From Chamaecyparis obtusa (Eukaryota > Streptophyta > Pinopsida > Cupressales > Cupressaceae): 64,000 bases of DNA. Shown here in pieces: positions 1 to 10,965 of the stretch (positions are counted from its first letter, which is position 1; every line of letters begins with the position of its first letter). Location: the NCBI GenBank assembly GCA_027943335.1, contig BSBK01007026.1, forward strand, positions 302,501 to 366,500, read 5' to 3'. The position numbers and the translations under genes were made by a program. Under the pieces are notes generated by a model, which saw only the letters and a program-made list of their open reading frames with translations, was not told the origin of the DNA and made no database searches.

Positions 1-29
1 AAAAGAAAATAAGTTACACTTGCATGTGG

Positions 30-460
30 AACTAATAGTTGGATCTTATTGTTAAGAAAATAAATGTATAAATTATTTTAGAGCCCTTATAACAACAAGG
101 ACTTGCCTTTCTACATAGGTTTACATGTTCTCATAGTCCTTGAGTCCATCACTAAAGAAAGCAATAGGCTTCTCCAATTTATTTTTTTTGTTTAGTTGTG
201 TCAAAGTAGTTGAAATAATTGATTCTCCTTTGAGAGTATAGAGGATGAAATCCTTTTCAAAATCAAGATTTACAAGAGTGGGAGCATATGCATCTTATTT
301 TTGTATTTCCTCAAACCTATCTTTCCCTTCCTTGGTCCAACTAAATATCATATTTTTCTTTAGCATGGTTGTAAGCGGTTTTACAAATGTAGCAAGGTTG
401 GGAACGAACCTTCTTACAAAATGGATCCTACCAAGGAAGCTTTGTAATCCTTTCTTATGA
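30..460 (-). pseudogene. Element A gypsy RNase H domain (start of domain only)
   Basis: Minus-strand translation shows the RT-to-RNase H connection of Ty3/gypsy pol: a stretch reading FVRRFVPNLATFVKPLT, then FSWTKEGKDRFEEIQ, then an RNase H core with KPIAFFSDGLKDYENM and a following VERQVLVVIRALK. The first catalytic Asp region is altered (ILYTLKGES where IL-x-DAS is usual). At least three stops interrupt it. The domain is cut by the window edge, so the last catalytic motifs and integrase are not visible. It follows the RT directly, as in all Ty3/gypsy elements. Confidence 0.7.
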
Positions 461-1220
461 CTGGGAGTGGAAGAGAAGTAATTTCCTCCACTCTTTCTAG
501 ATCTATGTCTAGGCCATCCTTTGATTCAATGTGTCCCAACAACTTTCCTTTCTTAGTAGGAAATACACACTTTCTTAGATTAAGAGATACATTGTTTTCT
601 CTACATTTGACAAACATTTTATTTAGATGATCAGAGTGATCTGCTACATGCTTCTAATAAAAATTTATATCATCAATGTATATTAGTACAAACTTTGATA
701 ATACACTCTTAAAGGCCATTTCCATAGCCTTATGGAATGTAACACCTCCATTGGTTAGACAAAATGAAATTTTACAATAGGCATAAGTGCCTCGTTTAGT
801 AGTAAATATAGTTTTGTATTGGTCTAATTATTAGACTAAAATTTGATTATTGTATAAATAACTATCTAAGAAAGAAAATATTTTTGTGCCACTAACTTTA
901 GACAAGTTTTTCTCCATACAAGGAAGGGGATGGTTATCTTAAGAGAAACCCTATTAAGTCCCCTAAAATCTCCATAGAATTTGATTTCTCCATTTTTATT
1001 TCCAACTAGAATGAGATTGGCTACCCATGAGGAATTATTAATAGGAAAAATAATATTAGCCTCTATGAGTTTGGATATCTCTTTTCTCATTAAAAGTTCA
1101 ATCATTGGATTGACTAGTCCCTATTTTTATCTTACAAGATTTGCATTAGGATTCAATTATATGGAATTATGAGCTAATTAGGGTCAAAAACTTTTAGGTA
1201 TTCATATGTCCAAGAAATGA
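414..1220 (-). pseudogene. Element A reverse transcriptase
   Basis: Minus-strand fragments align by eye with the Ty3/gypsy RT: an N-terminal part (866-1105) reading KEISKLIEANIIFPINN and NGEIKFYGDFRGLNRVSLK, a palm motif YIDD near 670-680 (gypsy consensus Y[LMVI]DD), and a thumb part (414-617) reading NNVSLNLRKCVFPTKKGKLL followed by a GHI-type motif. Several frameshifts and stops separate the pieces. A conserved linker that normally precedes RT in this family is at 1226-1471. The enzyme would have copied the element RNA into DNA in cytoplasmic particles; this copy cannot. Confidence 0.75.
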
Positions 1221-1225
1221 CATCA

Positions 1226-1471
1226 TTATATTCTTGACAAAGATTGATGGATATTTCTTTTTTTAGTTTTAGAGAATACCTCTCCCAAGTTGAGTGTCTT
1301 TCCATCAACAATAATGATTGACTTATAATCACCTTTCTTTGTAGCTAGGTTCAAACCCTTTTTTCTTCTTTGATCATCATAGTTAAATATGCATTCCAAG
1401 GTGGATAGACCTTTAGATAGCCTTTTGGAATTGAGCTTCATAATCTGGTCTCTATATTGGTCTTGCAACAT
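1226..1471 (-). pseudogene. Element A pre-RT linker of pol
   Basis: An 81-residue open stretch with the linker seen just before RT in Tat-type polyproteins: LSTLECIFNYDDQ, then IVDGKTLNLGEVFS, where the family usually has a short acidic run and then the region leading to a DVFAW-like motif. It has no known enzymatic role. It lies directly between the extra RNase H (1620-2010) and RT (below 1220) on the same strand, which ties the two domains into one polyprotein. Confidence 0.55.
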
Positions 1472-1619
1472 AGACTAATTTTCAACAAAAAAAAATCCTT
1501 TATTTTGTAAAAAAATGACAATATGTAGATCTAAATCAAATACTTGCCAATTTGTTTGATTATCTAGGACAATAGGCCTCACAATGAGCTTGAAATGTTG
1601 CATGTTTATGTCTAAAACA

Positions 1620-2010
1620 TGTTTTGGTATGTCATATTGAGAATTAATTTCTGCAAGTCTATCAACATGTTTGTTCTTATTCCTAGGAACACTCTTAATA
1701 TTGAAGGCCTCAACCCCCTCAATTATGTCCTAAACTTTGTGTTTGTATGATTTTAGAAGGTTTTTATTTGTTAAACTCTAATTGTTTATCTAATTAACAA
1801 ATAACTCACTGTCTTCAAAGACTTAAAAATATTTGATCCCTTTTCTTTGCGCAAGTTATAAACATTGTATCAAGGCTTCAAACTCAGCCACATTGTTATT
1901 GCAGCTAAAATGCAGCTTGAAGGAAAAGTAATATTTCTCCCCATTAGGGGAAACAAGCATTATAGGTGCACTTGCCCAGTTTTTCCCCTTGAGCCATCAA
2001 AGAATATTTT
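1620..2010 (-). pseudogene. Element A additional RNase H (aRNH-type) located upstream of RT
   Basis: Minus-strand translation, with a few stops, shows the plant aRNH landmarks in order: FDGS (first catalytic Asp) near 1995, then SFKLHFSCNNNVAEFEALIQ (catalytic Glu) near 1870-1930, then KVFEDSELFVN (catalytic Asp in the usual GDSELVVN position) near 1800-1830, then SVPRNKNKHVDRLAEI (final His/Asp motif) near 1655-1700. After it comes a stretch with VLDNQTNWQVFD, typical of the segment joining this domain to the pre-RT linker. The order PR-aRNH-RT-RNH differs from element B in the same window, where aRNH follows RNase H. Confidence 0.7.
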
Positions 2011-2439
2011 TCATAATCCAATTGTATCTCCTAGTATTTTTATGAGATTATGAATAGGAACATTCTCTTCATGTATGAAATAAGTGCGAAGGCTAGTATC
2101 CTAAGATTATTGTAGTGGATCAAACTGAAAATAATCAACCCATTCATATAATAGGTAATTAGGAACCTCATTCAAAATAGTACTAGGCCCATGGATTATC
2201 ATTCTTCTTCTTCATAATGGATTGTGTAATTCATGTTTATGGGGCTAGGTATGTAATATTCTATATGATTGATAGCCAAGGGTTTTGCCTCTATAGAAGA
2301 TTTTGTTGCATATCTAGTTCTAAAAAATATGTGGGACCAATCAGAGGATATATACCCACCTATTTTAGTGGTGAAATCCCTAGAAAGGAAGATGGAAAAG
2401 TGTGCAAGATGGTGTATGGCTGATACATCTTACAAGATT

Positions 2440-2660
2440 GTGCAACTAGAGCATGCATGAAAGGAAAATTTTATTTCTTCCAATACCCCTACTACCTATA
2501 TATAAGTGTCATATAATTTGACAACCCCTTTATTCACAAGTTCATATTCAATGCCTAGAAGTTCAACTACCATCTTGGGCATGACTCAACTACTAGCTCC
2601 CAAATCTATCATGTAATTGTGAACTAACTTATCCCCAATGATTAAAGAGAGATAAAATGG
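2440..2660 (-). pseudogene. Element A aspartic protease
   Basis: Minus strand near 2560-2640 reads KLVHNYMIDLGASS*VMPKM. The DLGAS matches the D[ST]GAS active site of retropepsins; Leu replaces the usual Ser or Thr at the second position, as in some Tat elements. The next few codons carry a stop. Upstream (2793-3002) is a stretch with SNIVDQMKKININVFMRDAL, like the FDL[VL]xQLKKTPAxIS-type linker between gag and protease in this family. The domain would have cut the Gag-Pol polyprotein. Confidence 0.55.
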
Positions 2661-2792
2661 AGGTGGTTGAATTTTATTACTTGTATTCTCTTCCTCCTTT
2701 GGTTGTACTAGGATGTTTGAAGCTGATACACCACTTTTCATTGTTGATCCCTTTGATTTTCTCATTATTTCTAGCTCTTCTTGAAATAAATA

Positions 2793-4000
2793 TTACTGAG
2801 GTGGAATTGATAGGGCATCCCGCATGAACACATTTATGTTAATCTTCTTCATTTGATCCACTATGTTTGAGGGGACACTTTCTCTCTTTGTAGGACCCTT
2901 AGAAACCACAAGGTCTAGTTTTGATGTAGGAGCAGCTCTAGGTTCCTCTCGCTTCTTTTTGCTTTGGTTCATATTTTGATTTGGATATTGGGTAGCTACC
3001 ATGTCTGGTGTCTTTGGTACAATGGTATGTGTAACCGATTATGAAGTTGAAGCTTGAGCTATTACTGAAGCTGAAACACTTTCTCCTTCTCTCTTTTTGC
3101 CTCTATTGTTATGTGACACAACATCATTGCTCTCTTTGTTGACACCACAAAATTATTCCTCCCGATAATTAGCATAAGAAGAAGCACCCTGTAAATGGTC
3201 TTGATATCCAACATTAGAATAATTTACATCATATAACTATTTTGAAGTTGTTGTATCCTCTTGGACAACTAGATCTTGAGAAAACACTCTTCTTTGACAT
3301 GTACACTGATTGTGAGGTTGATTGCAAGGCTAGCACCATTCTTTATCTTGAACAAGATTATTTTACATTGGGACAAATATTTTTACTATATTTGTGGGTG
3401 TAGGGGTGCATTATGCAAGGGCTTATTATGGATCCCTTTCTATTGTCCTTAATGTGGTGGCTATTCAAATGATAGTTCTTATTTTGAACTAGAGAAGGCC
3501 TCTTTTCCTAAGCCTGCCATCTTTCTAGTGTCAAAACTTCATTATTGAGATTCAGTAGTAGAATCTTATATTCTTGAATTTTATTTGAAGATGTGGAGGT
3601 TTTTGTAGTGGCAATGTGATTTTTTCTTATAGACACAATCACGATAGGATACATAGTAGGTTGTTGAGTAGTTATCTCTAGAAATAGAGTTATTGGAGTA
3701 CTAGAAGCTAGTTTCCTAGCTTGTATTAAACAACTTGAAGTCCTTATGGATATATCATGTGCAACTAATAGAGTATCTTCACCCATTGATTGCATCATAG
3801 TGGATATATCACTGCTAAGAGCTTTGAGATGATACAAGAAGGCATAGCTAGGAGATGGTTTCACTAGAGGAGGATTCCTTTCCCATGTATTTTTGAAGTC
3901 TTTAGTTGAAATCTACCATAAACTCATGGGGTACCCTTTTGATTATATTTAGTTGTTCTACAAGTGATAAATGATCACTTTTGTCCTAAATTTTTTTGCA
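2793..4000 (-). pseudogene. Element A gag, C-terminal half with degenerate zinc knuckle
   Basis: Minus strand 3508-3864 keeps a 118-residue open stretch starting KPSPSYAFLYHLKALSSDIS and containing CLIQARKLASSTP, the post-capsid part of Tat-type gag. Further down (near 3300-3345) a remnant reads WC-x2-C-x3-PHNQCTC, a broken zinc knuckle. Between 3865 and 4000 the reading LCKKI, DKSDHLSLVEQLN continues the capsid that is otherwise found beyond 7773. This half is therefore separated from its N-terminal half by the insertion at 4006-7772. Confidence 0.65.
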
Positions 4001-7000
4001 CAACTTGTAATGCCCCACCAGGGAACCCAAGTTATATTAACCTAAAACATGTTATTAAGTTTACAGAATTGTTATTTTTCTTAAGTGTTTACAAACATTA
4101 TTGAATAAAAAAGAGGAAGTAAAACAAGTCCATATATAAACATAATCTCAATTTTAGATAATAAATCTCAAGGGTTCCTTGACGTAGAAACTTATGCAAT
4201 TTGATCTATTTATTACAATGATCATCTAAATCTTCGACATAGTACTTCATAAATACATCTGAATAAAAATTATACATAATTACCCACATCCATTGTACCA
4301 GTTGCAGGGTATGCAATTACAACTATCTATAAAGTAAAAATAAAGAAAGAATAGTAATAAGACTTCCAAGAAAGATAGGATAAGAAGAAACCACAACAAG
4401 GATCATCCAACACTGGTATAGGAATGTCAGAGTCTCAAATGGTAAAATAATCACTACCTCCCAACCTCATGGAAACCTGTGGTTCCACTCCCATCGTGCT
4501 AAGGAGATAACATCATACCCCACTTAGATAACAATACCAAAATCAATCAATCAGGTAAAAATAAGCAAGGGTCCTATAAGTTCCTATCTCAAGGGTACAA
4601 CTTGACAACTCAAAGGTACACATACTAACCTAGAAGAAACCAACACAAGTAGGAAACCTAAGATGAAATGAGGGAAGTGTCATCACATATGTCAACCCAT
4701 TGGAACAATCTAATTGGACTCTGACTCCCAAGTGTGATCATATGTGGAACCTAAAATCCTCTCATGCAGACAAGGATAACCGATCATGCCAAAACTCACT
4801 GCCACTACTAGATGGGAAAGCATCTTCTCCCACTCCCATCCTTAGCCTATACTATCACTCAAGTCATGGGCAAGGAATCTATTATCTTATTAATTCATTA
4901 TAAAACCCCATTTAATTTATATTATCACTTGTTTAAGTAACCTTCTAAGGATACCCATGCAACCACTTCTAGGCTTCAGTGCCTCCAAAGCAAGCCACTA
5001 CCCCTTTAACACCTAGATAACCTACCCTAGGTTCATAAATCTCAAAACATAACTCATAGGTCATCATGAATCATAACATCAAAATCTGGTTCCAAAGTAT
5101 AACAGGAACACACATAACAACTTTCAGCATAATAAAACTCAATTTCCATAAGGTTGGGTTATAACACAAATTGACTACCACAAAAGTATGCAAGGGAAAC
5201 AAAACATAACACCTTAACCCTAACCCCGCCTCTTGTAACAATCCTAAAAGGATGGCATAAAAATATTCCCTCCTAACCCAAAAAAATGCAGAAGGAAAAA
5301 CATACAAAATAATTTAATTAATAATAAACTAATTTGTAAAGTACCATTACATAAATTAATTTAATAAATAATCACTAAACAAACTATAATTACATCATTG
5401 AATTAAATTCCATGCCAATCAAATCAATTTATAGTGTTGTAAAAAAAATTGATTCCATGTTTAAAAATTACTAAAGACAATATAATTTCATCATAAATAT
5501 ATTCTAAATAATTAACTTAATAACTCAATTCTATTTAACGAAATTAAAATAGAAATAATAATTAATATTATTATTAAACAACATATTTTAATAATAATAC
5601 AATTACTAATTATTAATATTTCAATTGATAAAATATCGATTAACTTTTAAAAGGAAAATAATATTTAATATTTAATTAAAAGTAAGCATTATATATATTT
5701 TTTATTTATACATATATATTTTATTTATATAAATTTTAAATTTTTTTTCTTTTATTAAATAAAGAAATTTAAAAATTTTAATAAAGAAAAGACCATGCAA
5801 ATATCTCAGTTGTCACACGGCAGCCTGTTACCCTACGATAATTGTCGTCGACAGCCTAGCTGTCGTGGGTAGCTAGAGGTTGTCAAGGGAGGATAAGGGG
5901 AAAGGAAACCCGCCCCCCCCCCCCCCCCTCCCTCCTCCCCCCTCCAATATATATTTTTTTCTTTTAAAAAAAGTTATTATTATTATTTGTTAAAAAATAT
6001 CTGAGATATCTCTGATCAGAACAACAAAGACATTATTTTTAAATTTTTTTTTAACAAAACAATGGAATAACCGTGTGTGTGTGTGTGTGTATGTATATGT
6101 ATATGTATATGTACACATACCCAATTTCACATTTTTTTCTATAGATTATAACAACGAAGAATTTACATACGGGCAATTATCAAGATAAAATTTTAACAAT
6201 TCTATTGGTACAAACCCTAAGGTTTTTCTGTTATCAATTTTCAAGTCCTAGTTGAATTAAAATGAAGTTTAATTATGGGAATTCATCCAAGCATCAAATT
6301 TAATCAGACTAAATTCCAGAATTCAAACATGATGGGAAGATCACAAAAAAAAACACCCAAATCTAACAAGAATGAAGAAAACAATCTTTCTAAAATACCA
6401 TAATTAAAACTACAAGGGTTTCCAAACCCTACCTCAAACCACTGATTGAAGAAATATGACGAAAACCAGAAAACGTAGACAAATCCCAAGCTTTCACGAA
6501 AGAATCCTTCAATTCAATTCCTTCACCTAGATCTACAAACCTATGTGTTTGAAAATAATGGCCAAGCCCTCCCAATATAGGAATTCGAACTCAATCATGC
6601 AATTTTGGAACTCAACTCAACTCAACAGCTTTGTTTTCACCAATTCCCTTTTTCACATAATTTTCTCAATTCTAATTCTTAACTCAAGTATTTTGCATTC
6701 CTTATTTTTATCAATTCACTTAACTCCTAATTACTTTATTCTTTTATTTATTTATTCTGATTGATTTGTGCAACTAAATTGCATATCAATTTAAATAAAA
6801 TAATATCATTTTAATTCTATTGATAATTTATCTTCAATTAATAAATTTATCTTCTATTTGCAAACTGAATTTGATAATTACTTAAATCTTTAAAGAAATG
6901 TATTTAATTCATTTTCATTAATTAAATACTTGTATTTCCACAAATAGACTTTTAATTAAATCTTTAAATATAATAAATGTATTTAATTAATTTCCATTAA

Positions 7001-7777
7001 TTAAATACATCACATTTAATTGCCTATATTTAGTAAGATCTAATTTATTTAAACTGCATAATTAATCTAAATAAATTATTTAATCATAACAAACATACCA
7101 ACCAACTAGAGACGAACTGAAACTAATAAAACCATAATCATGCTCAAGGGAGAGGTTTATGGACTCACGTCGCCTAGACAAATTTGGAAGGGTGAAACAT
7201 CATAAACTTGTCCACTATTTCAAGACAATAAAATGGCTTAGGTTGGGATTTGGATCTAAATATTATCTCCCCTATCTTACCATTGAGACTTTACAATAGG
7301 GCACGCTCATCCTGACAATTCAGGGAAGTCGATGCCCGGTACCTACAAACCTACATAAAAAACAAGCATACACACACACACACACACACACACATATAAC
7401 AAGCAATGGCAGGGATCAAGACATCGTGTAGATCCCGCAAGTAGGTAACTATGACTTTGTCGCTCAACCATATCAAACATGTCAAATAGGAAAAGTAAAA
7501 GCATACATGATAGCCATAAACATGCAAGTATGGGGTAAGTAAAATCATTAACATTAACAATATTTTAAACATACAAATAATCATCATCAAAGTAAATAAC
7601 ATCATATAACTGCAAATATATGATATCTCATAACTAACCAATATTAAATGCCATGTAATGTTATACATCCAAAACCACATAATAAAACTAAAATAATCAA
7701 CGCACACATAAAAGTGGCCTAAAAGAGTTTGGCAATATAAAATTGAAAAGTAAACTATGGGTGGGAACTACACAACC
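4001..7777. mobile_element. Nested LTR-like insertion (probable solo LTR, 4006-7772) with 5-bp target duplication
   Basis: Bases 4006-7772 (3,767 bp) start TGTAATGCCCC and end GGAACTACA, giving the TGTA...TACA ends of an LTR. It is flanked by CAACT (4001-4005) and CAACC (7773-7777), a 5-bp duplication with one C/T difference. Removing it rejoins gag of element A in a sensible reading (ERLC before, LCKK after). No coding domain is recognisable inside and I see no second copy of its start, so a very long solo LTR or non-autonomous element fits best. It is AT-rich and holds a C run (about 5913-5928), a GT microsatellite (6073-6090) and a CA microsatellite (about 7369-7394). Confidence 0.6.
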
Positions 7778-8200
7778 TTTCACCTAACTCATCCCAATTA
7801 TGGATAGAGTTGTGGGGTAATTCTCTATAACACCACAATTGTTTTCTTTTTAATGATGAGGCCAAAAGTCTAAAAACAACATCATCCTCAATAATACCAT
7901 GAATGTTGTAGATATTTGAAACTTCTTGAATATTCTCTATAGGGGAAATGGAAGTTTCACCAATGAAATCTTGTAAACTTTTTAGTGCAACAATTGGTAT
8001 ATCATGTCTTTGGGCTAATATAAGAGGACTTACACCATTAAAAGTAGAAAAAAAATTATTTCTAGGGACAACCATATGGAATAATGGCCTATTCAAATGA
8101 GTGGATGGAACCCTAGGCTGTAATGATCTAACAACTAGAGGAGTGGAAATAGATCTAGGGTTTGGAGCAATTTCTTTTGTACCCCTTACTATTCATAATG
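7773..8200 (-). pseudogene. Element A gag, capsid region
   Basis: Minus strand 7755-8096 is open for 113 codons and reads ALKSLQDFIGETSISPIENI, then FRLLASSLKRK and WCYRELPHNSIHNWDELGER. The last part matches the retrotransposon Gag family core (the FRLLPxSLKGKALxWYxSLP type of motif). The last four codons before the stop are foreign and belong to the inserted LTR-like element. The true continuation resumes below 4005. Gag would have formed the particle shell. Confidence 0.7.
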
Positions 8201-8473
8201 AAAGTATACTTCTCCCTATTCTAAAACTTAAAAATGATATATCAGTATATTGAAAATTATCTCTAGAAGATGCCTTGTTTGTGTTTTGGGTATAAATTAC
8301 AACAAATCCGGTTTGAGAACCAAAATCTAGGAATAGAGTTTCCAAGTTCTTGAATTCATCCCTCTTGAAGGTCTGTGATGCTAAGAGAAACACTAATTTG
8401 TCAACATGAATTTTGAAATTCTTTTTTTGACACCATCCAACCAACTGATCTTCTTGTATCCTCTTGAAATTGT

Positions 8474-8491
8474 GTCCCATTGGGTGTGCCA
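8474..8491 (-). other. Element A primer-binding-site-like sequence
   Basis: On the minus strand the sequence reads TGGCACACCCAATGGGAC, five bases after a possible LTR end (TGTCAACA, inner boundary near 8497). It resembles the TGGCGCCCACnGTGGGG type of leader start seen in Tat elements, including the one at 34345-34362 here. The match is imperfect and the tRNA cannot be named with certainty. Confidence 0.4.
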
Positions 8492-8496
8492 ACAAT

Positions 8497-9372
8497 TGTT
8501 GACACAAAATCTTGTACCCTTGATTGGTGTGTGACCCCCAAGCAACCTTGTGAAACATTGAATCAACCTCCAAGTGTGGGACATTGTGCATATGATGCTA
8601 GATCTCTGAAGAAAGTCAGATTCCTTCCAATCAAAGGGAAAGCAATCTGTCCTAATCTAATAACTTGAGAGAAAGGGGGGAGTAAATACAAGAAATAAAA
8701 GGGAGGTGATGCACCTAGATCAAATTTTGATCTCTTTCTGCCTGTAACTACACTATACATTAACAAACTACTCAATTTTACACAATATCCAATGTTCACC
8801 AACTCAAAAATGTAGCTTGAAGGTTAGAGCTTAAAGGACTCTGTAAGGAACTAAGCATTCACAAATAGAATCTATCAAACACATCAACATAACATATAAT
8901 CTAAAACACAGATGAAACACACCCAAATAAGAAGGAAAATATTACATAAAATGTTTGATCTTAGAAGGAGGAAAAAAGAGCGATTTCATTAATATCAGAC
9001 AAGGTACAAAGTTTACAATAGCAAAAAAAATTGTAAAAGAAATAGGAAAAAGATCCTAAAATATGATACAAAAATTGTCTTTATAGTGCAGGCAAAACTT
9101 ATATTTTACATTTGAGTTCAAACACAAACTAGACTAGAGTTAGGTTACAAAAGGGTAGGATAAGAAGTGGGATAAATCAAATCAAAATCTAATTTTTGTG
9201 TGTTTATGGATCATGACATGACAAAAAATGGCTAAAATAATGCATATAGTAGATGGAAGGGACAACCCATACCTTACAAGTGGTAAATATGCATGGGATT
9301 GTACTGGTGTTGTATTTATAGGGCCAAATAAGTAGTTTGACATTGAATTTTTAGTCCTTGCATTGTTTGACA
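8497..9372 (-). repeat. Element A putative 5' LTR (outer end uncertain)
   Basis: This segment lies upstream of the PBS-like site and holds no coding signal. On the minus strand it contains a TATA-box-like CTATAAATAC (about 9312-9321), as expected in an LTR promoter. Inner end TGTTGACA (plus strand, 8497) and outer end GTTTGACA (9372) give TG...CA. The partner LTR would be left of the window, so the ends cannot be checked by self-comparison. The TATA box would be only about 50 bases from the proposed outer end, which is short; the real LTR may extend further right. Confidence 0.35.
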
Positions 9373-9770
9373 CACTACAACATTTGGGGTCGAATTTCAA
9401 CGCCAATTTGCGATGCCACTACCATTTGTGTTTGTTTTTTGTATTTTTTTTTGCAAGTTCCCTCAACGGTGTCATAATAGTGATGATGACGTCATAATTG
9501 TGACACTCGCTTGCTTATAAAAAAGAAAAAAGAAAAAGAAAGTGTCATTTGTAATTTTTGCGAATTTGAAGAGCTACCGCGAAGACATCACTACATTTTT
9601 GCATGGCGCAAAGAGGGCATTCAAGTTTGGCATGCACAAAGAGGCCGACACTGTGTCGGAAGAGGGCACTGGCACTTGAGGTAGGCATTCTAGCTTTGTC
9701 TTCTCATTAACTCAATTTCATTTTGATGGCATTTGTTGATTTAATGGCACAATATGAATGTTAATAGTGG
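9373..9770. other. Gene-free stretch with a CACTA-like start
   Basis: No coding sequence is recognisable. It begins CACTACAACATTTGGGGTC, which agrees at 13 of 19 positions with the CACTA right terminus at 49461-49479 read on the other strand. It contains CATAATTGTGACAC and a short palindrome CCGACACTGTGTCGG (about 9637-9651). It could be the left end of the CACTA element or simply flank of element A; I cannot decide. Confidence 0.3.
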
Positions 9771-10742
9771 CATTGTTTACATCTTAGCATTTGGAATGCT
9801 CGATGACTTGCGAGCTTTGAGAGCTAGGGCATTGTTGCTATTACCTTCAAGGCATTGTGTGAACTGTTTGATCTCTTTTTATTTATTTTTTTGTTGATAT
9901 TCACTATGTGGTACTCCCCGTTTATGATCATTTCATGAGGAAATGTCTTAATGGCTCGCGGTCTACAAGCTAGGGCATCATACATTATTTATGAGCTCAC
10001 TATTGAATACTGGCATTGTTTACATCTTTTCATTTGGAATGCTTGATGACCCGCGAGGTTTGAGAGCTACGGCCTCATTGCTATTACCTTCAAGGCATTG
10101 TGTGAAGTGTTTGATCTCTCTTTATTTGTTTTGTTGTTGATATTCACTATGTGGTACTCCCTGTTTATGATCATTTCACAAGGAAATGTCTTGATGGCTC
10201 ATGGGCTGCAAGCTAGGGCATCATACATTTTTCATGAGCTCACTATTTAATACTAGCATTGTTTACATCTTTTCATTTGGAATGCTTGATGACCTGCAAG
10301 CTTTGAGAGCTAGGGCATCATTTCTGTTACATTCAAGGCATTGTGTGAAGTGTTTGATCTCTCTTTATTTGTTTTGTTGTTGATATTCACTATGTGGCAC
10401 TCCCTGTTTATGATCATTTCATGAGGAAATGTCTTGATGGCTCACGGGCTGCAAGCTAGGGCGTCATACATTGTTGATGAGCTCACTATTTAATACTGGC
10501 ATTGTTTACATCTTTTCATTTCAAATGCTTGATGACCCACGAGCTTTGAGAGCTAGTGCATCATTTCTATTACCTTCAAGGCATTGTGTGAAGTGTTTGA
10601 TCTCTCTTTATTTGTTTTGTTATTGATATTCACTATGTGGTACTCCCTATTTATGATCATTTCATGAGGAAATGTCTTGATGGCTCAGAGGCTGCAAGCT
10701 AGGGCATCATGCATTGTTTATGAGCTCACTGTTTGAGCACCT
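9771..10742 (+). repeat. Four tandem copies of a 243-bp monomer
   Basis: The word CATTGTTTAC recurs at 9771, 10014, 10257 and 10500, exactly 243 bases apart. Each monomer includes TTCACTATGTGG, a CATTTCATGAGGAAATGTCTT-type segment and GCAAGCTAGGGC. Copies differ by scattered substitutions only. Related segments occur in direct orientation near 36690-37075 and inverted inside each 848-bp monomer at 38941-42187. No open frame is shared by the copies. Confidence 0.9.
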
Positions 10743-10965
10743 CATGTCCCTATTTGATTGGTCGGTGATCTGTTTGTTATATTGATGCTATTAGATCAAA
10801 TAGGGACATCAGTAATAAAATAATACACTTACTATTTTTAATTTGAGCTCAGACATCATGCAATGTTATTGCTGTCAAAATAGTAAGTGTATTAATGTAT
10901 GATCTAATAGCAGCAACCTCATTGATCATTACCTTTGACTCATCCATCATTATAGAAGAGATAAC
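10743..10965. repeat. Left fragment of the foldback satellite, ended by the target site of element B
   Basis: This segment continues the satellite domain with CTCATGTCCCTATTTGATTG, its inverted counterpart ATCAAATAGGGACAT, and a part ending in TATAGAAGAGATAAC. The last five bases ATAAC are the left target duplication of element B; the sequence resumes at 35362 with ATAAC followed by TACCTACAACTA, as in intact copies at 39241, 40111 and 40960. Confidence 0.8.

Larger units (their letters stand above)
1..9372 (-). mobile_element. Element A: decayed Tat-like Ty3/gypsy LTR retrotransposon, truncated by window edge
   Basis: Reading the minus strand from high to low coordinates gives a possible LTR, a PBS-like site, gag capsid, gag C-terminus with a zinc-knuckle remnant, protease, an RNase H with the plant aRNH signature, a linker, reverse transcriptase and gypsy RNase H, which runs off the left edge. 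Integrase and the 3' LTR would lie beyond base 1. Every domain carries stops and frameshifts, so the copy is dead. Gag is split by another insertion (4006-7772) but its reading resumes across it, which shows both halves belong together. The outer end at 9372 is a guess based on a TG dinucleotide; it could lie several hundred bases further right. Confidence 0.75.

Noticed and set aside
8480..8802. Short frames over the PBS-like site of element A
   Set aside because: They fall in a putative LTR and leader; no domain.
9410..9427. Second CACTA-like word (CACTACCATTTGTG) as transposon end
   Set aside because: Short match with no inverted partner; the word at 9373 fits better, and even that is uncertain.
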